A stretch of 64,000 nt of DNA from UBA5109 sp963975155 (GCA_963975155.1 CAXBFG010000007.1:58003-122002); one strand, 5' to 3'; positions 1-8,321 are shown, counted from the stretch's first letter. The notes: a model not told the origin generated them from the letters alone. Translations and numbers: made by a program.

Positions 1-2
1 CT

Positions 3-377
3 GGCGGAGTTCGCATTGGCACAGCAGAAATTTATCGACAGGTTGAAATTATTGATGAAGTTGAGGAAAGTCTCGCTGTTGGACAGAGCTGGCAGGGTGA
101 TCAGCGAGTCATACTGTTTGTGATATTACAGGAGGGCCTTAAACTCGATAATACGCTTGTCACAAAAATAAAAAGGCAGATTCGGGAGGGTGCAACACCG
201 CGACATGTGCCGGCAAAAATAATTCAGGTTACGGCAATTCCCAGAACCCGCTCCGGAAAAATTTCAGAGCTTGCCGTACGCGATATTATTCACGGTATAG
301 CAATAAAAAATACTGAGTCGCTGGCAAATCCGGAGAGTCTGGATTTGTATAAAAATATGCAAGCCTTACAAAGCTGA
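3..377 (+). CDS. aacS: Acetoacetyl-CoA synthetase, C-terminal part (gene cut by window start)
   Basis: The frame is open from base 3, so only about the last 124 residues are present. They carry the C-terminal domain of an acyl-CoA ligase of the ANL superfamily. Visible blocks are GGVRIGTAEIYR at the hinge, SLAVGQ, then PRHVPAKII and IPRTRSGKISELAVR near the end, which holds the conserved C-terminal lysine (GK) that acts in adenylation. The ending with ELAVRD and LANPESL fits acetoacetyl-CoA synthetase better than acetyl-CoA synthetase. The enzyme activates acetoacetate with ATP and CoA. The acetyl-CoA acetyltransferase that follows could cleave its product, so the pair looks like an acetoacetate or ketone-body utilisation unit. 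The N-terminal part lies outside the window. Confidence 0.85.
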   Translation, partial: GGVRIGTAEIYRQVEIIDEVEESLAVGQSWQGDQRVILFVILQEGLKLDNTLVTKIKRQIREGATPRHVPAKIIQVTAIPRTRSGKISELAVRDIIHGIAIKNTESLANPESLDLYKNMQALQS

Positions 378-503
378 TGAGAATGGAAATATTTTAGTTT
401 CAAGTGCAGCATGGTAAAACTAAAAAGCCAGGCGATAAAAAGACAAGAAATCTTAAAAAAATAAAACCGAAAATTACAACCCAAAATTAATGAGCAGGTA
501 CGA

Positions 504-1688
504 ATGGTAGCAATTGTTTCAGCACTCAGAACGCCGGTAGGCAAATTCGGCGGCGCATTGGCCGGTATTTCAGCGCCCGATCTCGGCAGCATCGTCATCA
601 AGGCCTTGTTGGAAAGAAGTGGCTACCCTGCAGATGCAGTAGATGAAGTCATTATGGGAAATGTACTGCAAGCTGGCCTGGGGCAGGGGCCTGCCAGGCA
701 GGCGGCCATCAAGGCAGGATTGTCTGTGTCCATTCCGGCCATGAGTATCAATAATCTTTGTGGTTCCGGATTGAAGGCTGTCAATCTGGCTGTAGCCATG
801 ATCGAAAGCGGGCAGGCGGATGTTGTTATTGCAGGTGGCATGGAAAATATGAGTGCAGCTCCCTTCCTTCTGGATAAAGCCCGTTGGGGCTACCGTTTGG
901 GCAATGGGGAGTTAACAGACAGCGTACTTTGTGATGGTCTGCTTGATGCCTTTGATGGCTGTCATATGGGCATAACCGCTGAGCGTATTGCCGAACGTTA
1001 TCAGATCAGCAGGCAGGAACAGGACGAGTTCGCGGCTCGTAGTCAGCAGAAGGCGCAAGGGGCACAGGAAAATCAGCGTTTTGCGGATGAAATTGTGCCA
1101 GTGACTATTCCGCAGAGAGGTAAGGAAGCGATTGAAATACAAAGGGATGAATATCCTCGTAAGGATGTCACAGCGCAAAGTATTGCAGACATGAAACCGG
1201 CTTTTGATTCGAATGGGACGGTGACGGCTGCCAATGCTTCCGGCATTAATGATGGGGCCGCTGCGGTATTGCTGATGTCTGACAGTAAAGCTAAAGAACT
1301 TGGCATTACACCGATGGCGGAAATCATTGCAACAGCATCCACGGGTGTAGATCCTGCGATTATGGGGATAGGCCCGATCTCTGCAATACTGCGCTGTCTG
1401 GACAAGGCTAAACTGACACTCGATCAGATTGAATTAATTGAACTGAATGAAGCTTTTGCCGCGCAGTCACTGGCTGTTTGTAAGGAATTAAAACTGAATC
1501 AGGCCATAGTTAATGTGAACGGTGGAGCCATTGCCCTTGGGCATCCGATAGGTGCCAGTGGCGCCAGAATACTGGTGACCCTGATACACGAAATGCAAAA
1601 ACAAGGACTTACCCATGGCTTGGCTTCATTATGTGTCGGTGGTGGGATGGGGGTTGCGACTTTAATCAGAATGCGTAAGGTTGGTTAA
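504..1688 (+). CDS. Acetyl-CoA C-acetyltransferase (thiolase)
   Basis: Thiolase of 394 residues, the usual length for the biosynthetic or degradative acetoacetyl-CoA thiolase group. The nucleophilic cysteine is Cys86 in NNLCGSGLKA. The glycine-rich GGMENMS block follows, then NEAFAAQ, His347 in GGAIALGHPIGASGAR and the second catalytic cysteine, Cys377, in CVGGGMG. It interconverts two acetyl-CoA with acetoacetyl-CoA plus CoA in the cytoplasm. It lies 126 bases after the acetoacetyl-CoA synthetase and probably completes acetoacetate breakdown, though a role in polyhydroxybutyrate or beta-oxidation metabolism is possible. The ATG at 504 gives the normal N-terminus (VAIVSALRTPVGKFGG). Confidence 0.93.
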   Translation: MVAIVSALRTPVGKFGGALAGISAPDLGSIVIKALLERSGYPADAVDEVIMGNVLQAGLGQGPARQAAIKAGLSVSIPAMSINNLCGSGLKAVNLAVAMIESGQADVVIAGGMENMSAAPFLLDKARWGYRLGNGELTDSVLCDGLLDAFDGCHMGITAERIAERYQISRQEQDEFAARSQQKAQGAQENQRFADEIVPVTIPQRGKEAIEIQRDEYPRKDVTAQSIADMKPAFDSNGTVTAANASGINDGAAAVLLMSDSKAKELGITPMAEIIATASTGVDPAIMGIGPISAILRCLDKAKLTLDQIELIELNEAFAAQSLAVCKELKLNQAIVNVNGGAIALGHPIGASGARILVTLIHEMQKQGLTHGLASLCVGGGMGVATLIRMRKVG

Positions 1689-1736
1689 GTACAAGCTAAA
1701 ACACTTAATTATCCACTTAAAAAAATAAACAGAGAA

Positions 1737-2195
1737 ATGCCCATGAAATGGATATTAACAAGCTGTTTTCTGGTGTTGGCCTTGCTTCCAGGTCTTGGAC
1801 TTGGCCAGGCGCCAGACAACAGGGCTGAACATGAATCTGCTATACGAGAGCTTATATTTCAGTATCTCGAAACACGAAGGCAGGATGATGCCTCGGCCCT
1901 GAGCGCATTATTTACAGAAGATGTCGATCAGCTAACGTCTGCCGGTGAATTACGGGCTGGCCGTGAAGCTGTTACGCAAGGTACCCTGGCGACCTCAGAC
2001 AGAACCGGTGGCGAGCGCTCAATCACAGTTGAACGTATCCGTTTTCTTACATCGGATACGGCAATTGCAGACGGACCTTATAATATTGTGAATCGAAGAG
2101 ACGGTCCCGATCGGCATTACAACACGACGATCATTCTTGTTTTGGAAAATGGCGCATGGAAAATTGCGGGAATTCGCAATATGGAGCCAAGATAA
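1737..2195 (+). CDS. Exported SnoaL/DUF4440-like protein (NTF2 fold)
   Basis: A 152-residue protein with a clear signal peptide (residues 1 to about 24, ending GLGLGQA). The mature part resembles the SnoaL-like/DUF4440 NTF2-fold group: an N-terminal helix with AIRELIFQYLETRRQDDASALSALFTED, a GREAV segment, and strands ending in a GAWKIAGIRNMEPR-type C-terminus. This small fold serves many enzymes and binding proteins, so no substrate can be given. Two in-frame starts lie two codons apart (1737 and 1743). It is alone on its strand, 48 bases after the thiolase gene. The NTF2-like assignment is moderately firm; function is unknown. Confidence 0.75.
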   Translation: MPMKWILTSCFLVLALLPGLGLGQAPDNRAEHESAIRELIFQYLETRRQDDASALSALFTEDVDQLTSAGELRAGREAVTQGTLATSDRTGGERSITVERIRFLTSDTAIADGPYNIVNRRDGPDRHYNTTIILVLENGAWKIAGIRNMEPR

Positions 2196-2215
2196 CTGCT
2201 GTTCTTAAAATACTC

Positions 2216-2599
2216 CTAAGTGTAAAAAAATGATTCTATGAATGTCACACTTACGAGAATAATTGCTACCAATAGTAGGGCCTTAAGCCAATCACGCCAT
2301 GAAAGGGGCTGAGCTAGGTTTTTGAAACTCAAGTAATAAGTAATCCACCAGCTTATAGGGCTTAGCAAAATACTCCATGTGATCCAACCAACTAGCCATC
2401 TGGCTCTAAACTGCCGAATATAGTAGTACAGTGATGTGATATAGCAGCAGGCAAGTAAAAACCAAAACACTAAAGTTGCTTTAAAGATAAAGGACTCTTC
2501 ACTTGGATAGAATATAAAATCTATTATAAGGGTGACGTGTATTATCCAAAACGAGATATCAAGCCCTTTTCGTTCCTTCAATAAATATTGCCAAGTCAT
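2216..2599 (-). CDS. Hypothetical four-helix membrane protein
   Basis: A protein of about 127 residues with four strongly hydrophobic, tryptophan-rich segments (around residues 14-33, 40-64, 69-92 and 103-124), so it is an inner-membrane protein. I do not recognise a family. The frame can be extended 9 codons upstream to 2626, but an AGGGAG ribosome-binding sequence sits just ahead of the ATG at 2597-2599, and I prefer that start. The gene is visibly richer in A and T than its neighbours and lies alone on the minus strand between two exported-protein genes, which suggests a recent insertion. An overlapping plus-strand frame looks non-coding. Confidence 0.6.
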   Translation of the reverse strand: MTWQYLLKERKGLDISFWIIHVTLIIDFIFYPSEESFIFKATLVFWFLLACCYITSLYYYIRQFRARWLVGWITWSILLSPISWWITYYLSFKNLAQPLSWRDWLKALLLVAIILVSVTFIESFFYT

Positions 2600-2881
2600 C
2601 TTAAGGCTCCCTGTGATCGAAGTCATAATTTACTACAAAAGGCTCTTCTCAAACACGTTAGGAAGCAATAAACAGGTTATTGCTGATGCCTTGAAAATAG
2701 GACTAGATTATATATGGAGCAATCAAGAAGTTAAGGCGAAAAAGTTTTTTTCAAAATGGAAAGTTCCTGTCCGCTATTACAGTTCGTTCTTAAACTTAAA
2801 GTACAGCAAAAGATAATAATGTCTATGCCAACTGTATCTCTATAGAATACATTTTAACTTTAATACATTAAGGAAACTTCC

Positions 2882-3667
2882 ATGAAAGCTATAAAAGTTC
2901 TTGTTACTTGCCTGTGCAGTTTGGCCTTAAGTTCCCCCTTATATGCTCAAGATATCGTTCGCCTGGATAAAGCAACATTATCCGGTTTGGGTTTGGAAGG
3001 AGGCCCCAATGCAGAGGGCATCATGCGCTATGGAAAAACCTTATATGACGGAGACAAGTTTAATGTTTCTGTTGCCGCAGGTAACGGCCCTGACAATATT
3101 GAAGTCATTGAAGTTGAGAGCTTTCCTGTTCAGGAGTTCTGCTATCTCATTAATGGCTCCGCAACATTTATTGGTAAAGATGGCCAAACAGCGACTTTTA
3201 ATACCGGGGACTTTTTTATCATCCCCTTAGGCTGGGGCGGCACCATGATTACGCAAGGGAACAGTTTATATCAGGTATTACTCGTCATAAGCGATGAACG
3301 CGGTGAAGCCATACCGGGGGCATTTCCCACCATGGTCAACCCTACCTACATGTCCGGATTAGGCCTGGATGTATCCTCATTTCCACCTGCTGGGGAAGAT
3401 GCTGAATCCAACAGAAAAACAATTTGGGATGGTTCAGAGTTGGAAATCACTATAATGGATGTGATCTCTAACTCAGGTGATTTCACTGATATGTCTGAAG
3501 AGTTTGTTTACGTTTTAAACGGCTCAGCTACCCTGACTCAGCTTGGTGGCGAACCACAGACCTTTTATACCGGAGACTTTTTTGTTGTGCCAGAAGGTTG
3601 GGATGGCAACTGGACTGTTGAAGGCAATCATCTTTATCGTGAGTTAATTGCCGTACCGGCGAATTAA
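2882..3667 (+). CDS. Exported double-cupin protein
   Basis: A 261-residue protein with a signal peptide (residues 1-22, ending SSPLYAQ) and two successive cupin domains. Each repeat shows the same block: EFCYLINGSATFIGKDGQ...FNTGDFFIIPLGWGG in the first (about residues 85-120) and EFVYVLNGSATLTQ...FYTGDFFVVPEGWDG in the second (about 205-240). The pattern matches the DUF861-type, ureidoglycine-aminohydrolase-like cupins. The usual metal-binding histidines of classical cupins are not obvious in either repeat, so a binding rather than catalytic role is possible. It is a single-gene unit with an AAGGAAA ribosome-binding site upstream, in the periplasm by signal peptide. Substrate unknown. Confidence 0.75.
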   Translation: MKAIKVLVTCLCSLALSSPLYAQDIVRLDKATLSGLGLEGGPNAEGIMRYGKTLYDGDKFNVSVAAGNGPDNIEVIEVESFPVQEFCYLINGSATFIGKDGQTATFNTGDFFIIPLGWGGTMITQGNSLYQVLLVISDERGEAIPGAFPTMVNPTYMSGLGLDVSSFPPAGEDAESNRKTIWDGSELEITIMDVISNSGDFTDMSEEFVYVLNGSATLTQLGGEPQTFYTGDFFVVPEGWDGNWTVEGNHLYRELIAVPAN

Positions 3668-3925
3668 ATTACGCAATTTAATATATGGAATCGCAATATA
3701 TTTCACCAAAGTCTGATAAAAAATCCTGCGTTGGGGCTGATAATAATGTTGAATTTTTCTCTTGCCTCACTAGGGGCATCGCCCTTCAATTATTTATTAT
3801 GTCGTAGTAATTAACAAAACTTCCAAACACAGATAAAGATATGAAAACGAAGTCAACGAGTTGTTACATACAGACGAAGATAACTTTTATAGATAGCGTG
3901 CAGCTATAAAAGCTGATTTCGGCGC
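3668..3925. other. Intergenic stretch without recognised features
   Basis: AT-rich DNA between the cupin gene and the 14-bp tandem repeat. I see no open frame with coding character, no clear terminator and no copy of the structured repeats found elsewhere in the window. Confidence 0.5.
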
Positions 3926-3976
3926 AAGGAAGAATGAATAAGGAAGAATGAATAAGGAAGAATGAATAAGGAAGAA
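3926..3976. repeat. 14-bp tandem repeat, 3.6 copies
   Basis: Three perfect copies of AAGGAAGAATGAAT (3926-3939, 3940-3953, 3954-3967) and a partial fourth run head to tail and stop three bases before the CCA end of the tRNA-Leu gene, which is transcribed towards them. The transcript of the tRNA precursor would therefore carry this purine/pyrimidine-biased 3' trailer. Seen directly in the sequence. Confidence 0.95.
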
Positions 3977-3978
3977 AG

Positions 3979-4065
3979 TGGTACCGGAGGCCGGACTTGA
4001 ACCGGCACGCTTTTAAGGGCACCGGATTTTGAATCCGGCGTGTCTACCAATTTCACCACTCCGGC
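3979..4065 (-). tRNA. tRNA-Leu (anticodon CAA)
   Basis: An 87-base class II tRNA on the minus strand with encoded CCA (complement of 3979-3981). Acceptor stem GCCGGAG/CTCCGGU, a leucine-type D arm with GAAATTGGTAGACA, anticodon loop TTCAAAA (CAA, reads UUG), an extra-long variable arm and a T arm GCCGGTTCAAGTCCGGC. The terminal acceptor pair is G1-U72 rather than G-C, which is unusual but paired. A minus-strand TATAAT lies 31 bases upstream. Confidence 0.96.
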
Positions 4066-4095
4066 ACAGGAGTCCAGCAGGACAGACGAGCGCGA

Positions 4096-4101
4096 ATTAT
4101 A
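4096..4101 (-). promoter_or_regulatory. -10 box of the tRNA-Leu promoter
   Basis: TATAAT on the minus strand, followed by the GC-rich discriminator TCGCGCTC, 31 bases before the mature tRNA 5' end. A GC-rich discriminator is typical of stringently controlled stable-RNA promoters. The -35 region is weak. Confidence 0.6.
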
Positions 4102-4160
4102 CAGGCTGTTGCGCTTGCTGCCTATGAAAAGCTCGAGAAAAACGGTAATCTTGCGCCCCC

Positions 4161-5180
4161 ATGAAGCGCAGCGAATTTCATTTTGACCTCCCCGATGAGC
4201 TGATTGCTCATTATCCCCCCGTCAAGAGAACGGATAGCCGTTTACTCTCTCTGGCTCGCAAGAGTGGCCAGATCAGACATCAGCAGTTCACGGATTTCCC
4301 AAATTTGCTGAATCCCGAGGATTTACTGGTGTTTAACAATACACGGGTTATTCCTGCGCGTATGTTCGGACAAAAGGAAACCGGCGGTCAGGTCGAAGTC
4401 ATGTTGGAACGTGTGATGCCAAATAATCACTTGCTGGCGCAAGTGCGTGCCAGTAAAACCCCCAAAACAGGCACAGTGATTCATTTTGCAGACAAGGCCA
4501 CGGCAGAGGTAGCAGGCCGTGAGGGCGAGTTCTTTATCCTGGCTTTTGCTGCTGATATTAATCTGATGAGCCTGCTTGAAGAAATCGGCCATATGCCCTT
4601 GCCGCCTTATATCAAGCGTGAAGATGAGTTGCTTGATAAGGAGCGTTATCAAACGGTTTACAGTGAAAGGCAGGGTGCGGTTGCTGCGCCAACTGCAGGC
4701 CTGCACTTCGATAAACAGATACTGGCAGAGATAGAAGCCAGAGGTATTGCTACCGCAAAAGTAACCTTGCACGTAGGTGCCGGAACATTCCAGCCGGTAC
4801 GTACAGAAAAAATTGAAGATCATCTGATGCATTCTGAATATCTGGAACTGGATGAAGATGTCTGTGAAAAAGTCAGAGCTTGTCGCGCCAGAGGGGGGCG
4901 GGTAATTGCAGTCGGCACCACGACGGTACGCTGTCTGGAAACGGCGAGCAGTACAGGTGAAATAATGCCCTATCAGGGGGATACTAATATTTTTATTTAC
5001 CCGGGCTATGAATTTAAAAGTGTCGATGCTCTGCTGACCAATTTCCATTTGCCGGAATCGACATTAATCATGTTGGTCAGCGCCTTTGCCGGGCGTGAAC
5101 ATATTCTTGCGGCTTATCATGAGGCAATTAAAGAAAGGTATAGGTTTTATAGTTATGGCGATGCGATGTTTATCAGTTGA
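4161..5180 (+). CDS. queA: S-adenosylmethionine:tRNA ribosyltransferase-isomerase
   Basis: A 339-residue QueA, the normal length. It transfers the ribosyl part of SAM to preQ1 in tRNA anticodons to make epoxyqueuosine. Family blocks in order: FHFDLPDELIAHYPP and DSRLL at the N-terminus, FNNTRVIPAR, GHMPLPPYIKR, YQTVYSERQGAVAAPTAGLHFD and LHVGAGTFQPVR. The next queuosine gene, tgt, lies 3.3 kb downstream, separated by pyk and mdh; in many gammaproteobacteria queA and tgt are adjacent, so the mdh/pyk segment appears to have been placed between them. The TGA stop forms the outer left arm of a structured repeat. Confidence 0.97.
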   Translation: MKRSEFHFDLPDELIAHYPPVKRTDSRLLSLARKSGQIRHQQFTDFPNLLNPEDLLVFNNTRVIPARMFGQKETGGQVEVMLERVMPNNHLLAQVRASKTPKTGTVIHFADKATAEVAGREGEFFILAFAADINLMSLLEEIGHMPLPPYIKREDELLDKERYQTVYSERQGAVAAPTAGLHFDKQILAEIEARGIATAKVTLHVGAGTFQPVRTEKIEDHLMHSEYLELDEDVCEKVRACRARGGRVIAVGTTTVRCLETASSTGEIMPYQGDTNIFIYPGYEFKSVDALLTNFHLPESTLIMLVSAFAGREHILAAYHEAIKERYRFYSYGDAMFIS

Positions 5181-5302
5181 AAACTACTGTGCTTGCCAAT
5201 ACTTCGTTAAAATCTAAATTTTATTCAGTCATTTACTAAACTGTAAATTCCTTCATTAAATTTAGTTTTTGCTTCGCCTTGACTGCGCTCGTGACGTTTT
5301 CA
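5178..5302. repeat. Stop-proximal nested hairpin element (family 2), copy after queA
   Basis: Outer stem TGAAAAC (5178-5184, including the queA stop codon) pairs with GTTTTCA (5296-5302). Inside are the family landmarks TACTTCGTTAAAA, an AT-rich stem pairing with ATTAAATTTAGTTTT, a TTCAGTCATTTACT tip, and GCTTCGCCTTGACTGCGCTCGTGACG. The same layout recurs at 8158, 19534, 40153 and 63779 with different stem sequences. Confidence 0.8.
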
Positions 5303-5351
5303 ATATAGAGATTGAATTTTTACGCTCACTAAAGCCTTACAAAAAGCAATC

Positions 5352-6773
5352 TTAAGGTAAATGCCTGATCTGAATGCCGATACTGTCCTGGTCATCCTGA
5401 TCAATCAGCAAATCAGATATCACCACGACCTTGTCATTGGAAACAAAGCCGGCTTTGGCTTTTAATTCATTAAAAGCCCGCAGCAGGGTTTCTTCTGGCT
5501 TGTTACTGAATTCTATTTTGAAAGGGTAGACATAACGATTCAGTGTCATCAGTCGCCTTGTAATGCCTATGTTGGTGAAGGCGAAAATCGGCGAAGTTTC
5601 GGGATGGCAATTGGTTACATAATTGGCCATGATCCCGTGCCTGGTGACCACGACGATGCCCTTAGCATTCAGGCTTTCAGCCAGTTCCACAGCGGTAGCA
5701 GCAAGATGCTCTTTGTCCGAAGTCTTGATTAGTTCATCCGTTAACCTGAGGCCGGGCTGGGTTTCAGTGGCTCGGGCGATAGCGTCCAGTTGCTTGACGC
5801 AACGCACCGGATACTTGCCCACCGTGGTTTCGCCGGACAGCATAATGGCATCCGCACCTTCATAAACCGCATTGGCTACATCGGTAACTTCGGCACGCGT
5901 CGGGATAGGGTTTTCTATCATGGATTCCAACAAGTGAGTGGCAACGATGACACGTTTGCCATGTTTCGCACAGAGTCGAATAATCTGTCGTTGTACGGTT
6001 GGCAGCAAGGCCAGATCAATTTCGACGCCGAGGTCACCACGGGCGACCATGATGCCATCGGAAACCTGAATGATTTCTTCCAGGTTATTGACGCCTTGCT
6101 GATCTTCAATCTTGGAAATGATTTTGATATTTGATGATTTTTCGGGGTAATGATCGTCAATTAATTTGCGCAACTGCAATACATCATCTGCTTCGCGGAC
6201 AAAAGACAGGGCTATGTAATCGAGTTCATGTTTGAGGCCATAAAGGATGTCCTCTTTATCTTTGGCGGTAATGGCCGGCAAATTAACCCGGATACCCGGT
6301 AAATTAACATGCTTCTTACTGCCGAGTTTGCCGCCATCGAGAATCTTGCAGCGCAGCACCGGATTGTTTTTTTCCAGCACCTGCAGGTTGATAAGACCAT
6401 TATCGACAGTAATTTTGTCGCCGACTTTAACGGCATCGATTAACTCGTCATAATTGATACGAATAGACGATTCTTCAACATCGACACCATCCCGCACGGT
6501 AATGGATATCTCGTCACCGGCTTTCAGATCCAGGTCATTTTCCAGCACCCCGGTTCTGATTTCAGGGCCCTGTGTGTCGAGCAAAATACCCACCGGGAAA
6601 TCCGAATGCTTATTCAGCTCTACCACATTTTCGATCATGCGGTCGACCCATTTATGAGTGGCATGTGACATATTGAGACGAATGATGTCCATACCGGCAT
6701 CATGCATTTCTTTAAGCGTTTCGTAATTGCTGGTGACTGGACCAAGCGTACAAATGATTTTGGTTTTGCGCAT
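5352..6773 (-). CDS. pyk: Pyruvate kinase
   Basis: A 473-residue pyruvate kinase, converting phosphoenolpyruvate and ADP to pyruvate and ATP, the last step of glycolysis. Visible blocks: KTKIICTLGPVT at residues 3-14, NMSHATH, LDTQGPEIRTG, the B domain around residues 70-165, ISKIEDQQGV, the substrate and Mg-binding MVARGDLGVEI, and ATHLLESMIENPIPTRAEVTDVANAV. The C-terminal regulatory domain is complete. It is convergent with queA, with a structured repeat between them. The start gives the standard MRKTKI N-terminus. Symbol given as pyk because I cannot assign it to the pykF or pykA subtype. Confidence 0.96.
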   Translation of the reverse strand: MRKTKIICTLGPVTSNYETLKEMHDAGMDIIRLNMSHATHKWVDRMIENVVELNKHSDFPVGILLDTQGPEIRTGVLENDLDLKAGDEISITVRDGVDVEESSIRINYDELIDAVKVGDKITVDNGLINLQVLEKNNPVLRCKILDGGKLGSKKHVNLPGIRVNLPAITAKDKEDILYGLKHELDYIALSFVREADDVLQLRKLIDDHYPEKSSNIKIISKIEDQQGVNNLEEIIQVSDGIMVARGDLGVEIDLALLPTVQRQIIRLCAKHGKRVIVATHLLESMIENPIPTRAEVTDVANAVYEGADAIMLSGETTVGKYPVRCVKQLDAIARATETQPGLRLTDELIKTSDKEHLAATAVELAESLNAKGIVVVTRHGIMANYVTNCHPETSPIFAFTNIGITRRLMTLNRYVYPFKIEFSNKPEETLLRAFNELKAKAGFVSNDKVVVISDLLIDQDDQDSIGIQIRHLP

Positions 6774-6847
6774 TAAAGGGTCCGTAAATTAAAGTCAGAT
6801 AGGAGTGATGCTTAAGGCGGATTCTAACAAATATTAGACTTTTAAGT

Positions 6848-7042
6848 TAGTGGGTATGGGCCTTTTCTACTTACTCAATAGTCATGAAGCTGAGCTTGTC
6901 TTTGCGTCGACACGCCAAAAAGCATACTTCCCTGTACAGGCTCGGCTGACGACATCCCTGTCGTCAGACGGTCTCCGAATAGACAAGCTCGCCTGCATGC
7001 CTAAACTTTCACAATCCTGGAAAATTTCAATCTAAAGCACTA
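6848..7042. repeat. Composite TAGTGC-ended element (family 1), short copy
   Basis: Runs from TAGTGGG to AAGCACTA, the latter preceded by an AAATTTCAATCT terminal arm. The core has an outer stem GAGCTTGTCT (6892-6901)/AGACAAGCTC (6981-6990), enclosing ACACGCCAAAAAGC, a CCCTGTACAGG segment and the hairpin CTGACGACA-TCCC-TGTCGTCAG. Right of the core is the shared GCCTGCATGCCTAAA segment. It lies between pyk and mdh and lacks the second (family 4) hairpin of the long copies. Confidence 0.75.
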
Positions 7043-7082
7043 TCGTCGTCCAAGCATTACTGTCGGTACCAATAAAGTTTGC

Positions 7083-7088
7083 TATAAT
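7083..7088 (+). promoter_or_regulatory. -10 box of mdh promoter
   Basis: TATAAT followed by CGCGCGCTC, the same discriminator seen upstream of ndk, guaB and the tRNA gene. It lies 82 bases before the mdh start codon; no strong -35 is visible. Confidence 0.55.
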
Positions 7089-7170
7089 CGCGCGCTCACG
7101 TCGAAGGCGCTTCAGTTTTCGGTATTGTCTAACAAGAAAGATAAACACTAACGCTAAAGGGATCCAATCA

Positions 7171-8148
7171 ATGAAATCACCTGTTCGGGTTGCAGTCACT
7201 GGTGCTGCGGGACAAATCAGCTATTCACTTTTATTCAGAATTGCGTCTGGCGCCATGTTAGGCCCGGATCAACCGGTTATTCTGCAGTTACTGGAAATTA
7301 CCCCGGCACTGGAAGCGCTTAAAGGTACGGCTATGGAAATAGATGACTGTGCCTTCCCTCTGGTGCAGGGCATCGTCCAGACTGATGACCCAAATGTTGC
7401 ATTCAAAGATGCCGATTACTGTCTGCTGGTTGGTGCACGTCCTCGTGGTCCGGGCATGGAACGTAAAGATCTGCTGGAAGCTAATGCGGCAATCTTTTCG
7501 GTACAGGGTAAAGCCATTAATGATAATGCCAGCCGTGATGTGAAAGTCATTGTGGTAGGTAACCCGGCTAATACCAATGCACTGATTGCTTATCGCAATG
7601 CCCCGGATCTGGACCGAGGTCAGTTCACTGCCATGACCCGTCTTGATCATAATCGAGCCATGTCGCAACTGGCCCAAAAAACCGGTAAGCACAGTACTGA
7701 TGTCGAAAGCATGATTATCTGGGGCAATCACAGTGCCACGCAGTATCCGGATATTCACCATTGCACAGTCGCCGGTAAAGCAGCGACTGATCTGGTCGAT
7801 AAAGACTGGGTAGTAAATGATTTTATCCCTACGGTGCAACAGCGCGGAGCAGCAATTATTAAAGCTCGCGGTCTTTCCAGTGCGGCTTCTGCGGCTAATG
7901 CAGCCATAGAACACATGCGCGACTGGGCTCTGGGTACCAATGGCAAGGTTGTCAGCATGGCAATCACCAGTGATGGCAGTTACGGCATTTCAGATGGACT
8001 GGTTTATTCTTTTCCGGTGACTTGTGAAAATGGCGAATACAAGATTGTACAGGGCCTTGAGATCAACGAGTTTAGTCGGGATCTGATGAAGAAATCTGAA
8101 ACAGAGCTGAGCGAAGAGAGAGAAGGTGTCTCTCACTTGCTTCCGTAA
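7171..8148 (+). CDS. mdh: Malate dehydrogenase (NAD-dependent)
   Basis: A 325-residue malate dehydrogenase of the dimeric, cytosolic-like group (bacterial type 2), which oxidises malate to oxaloacetate in the TCA cycle. The Rossmann loop TGAAGQIS is at residues 10-17. The substrate arginine loop is ARPRGPGMERKDLL, further substrate residues lie in TRLDHNRAMSQ, and the catalytic His187 is in WGNHSATQYPD. It is preceded by its own promoter with TATAAT and followed by two structured repeats and a rho-independent terminator, so it looks monocistronic. The start at 7171 has the purine-rich AAAGGGA upstream. Confidence 0.97.
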   Translation: MKSPVRVAVTGAAGQISYSLLFRIASGAMLGPDQPVILQLLEITPALEALKGTAMEIDDCAFPLVQGIVQTDDPNVAFKDADYCLLVGARPRGPGMERKDLLEANAAIFSVQGKAINDNASRDVKVIVVGNPANTNALIAYRNAPDLDRGQFTAMTRLDHNRAMSQLAQKTGKHSTDVESMIIWGNHSATQYPDIHHCTVAGKAATDLVDKDWVVNDFIPTVQQRGAAIIKARGLSSAASAANAAIEHMRDWALGTNGKVVSMAITSDGSYGISDGLVYSFPVTCENGEYKIVQGLEINEFSRDLMKKSETELSEEREGVSHLLP

Positions 8149-8157
8149 TTTACCAGG

Positions 8158-8276
8158 GCGTTTGTTGGTTTGCTCCCATGCGTCGTTATTTGTGTACTCA
8201 GTTGGTCACGTATTGTTATATACGCTCCCGCCTTCCGTGCACAAATGCCTCGCCTGAGAACAAACCAACTAAACGC
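8158..8276. repeat. Stop-proximal nested hairpin element (family 2), copy after mdh
   Basis: Outer stem GCGTTTGTTGGTTTG (8158-8172) pairs with CAAACCAACTAAACGC (8261-8276). The inner stem TTTGTGTAC pairs with GTGCACAAA. The tip is the family sequence CAGTTGGTCACGTATTG...TATACGCTCCCGCC, followed by GCCTCG. It begins nine bases after the mdh stop codon. Confidence 0.8.
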
Positions 8277-8321
8277 TAGTAGTTTCAAGATAGTCAGGAA
8301 TTTGAGCAGCGATTCTAAAAT

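Noticed and set aside
2532..2816. 94-codon plus-strand frame overlapping the four-helix membrane gene
   Set aside because: No family, no ribosome-binding site, antisense to a better-supported frame; likely chance in AT-rich DNA.
6850..7035. 61-codon frame between pyk and mdh
   Set aside because: It lies wholly within a structured repeat element; the codons are those of the hairpin arms.
6848..7042. CRISPR array
   Set aside because: Similar sequences recur far apart as single elements, not as short repeats with regular unique spacers.
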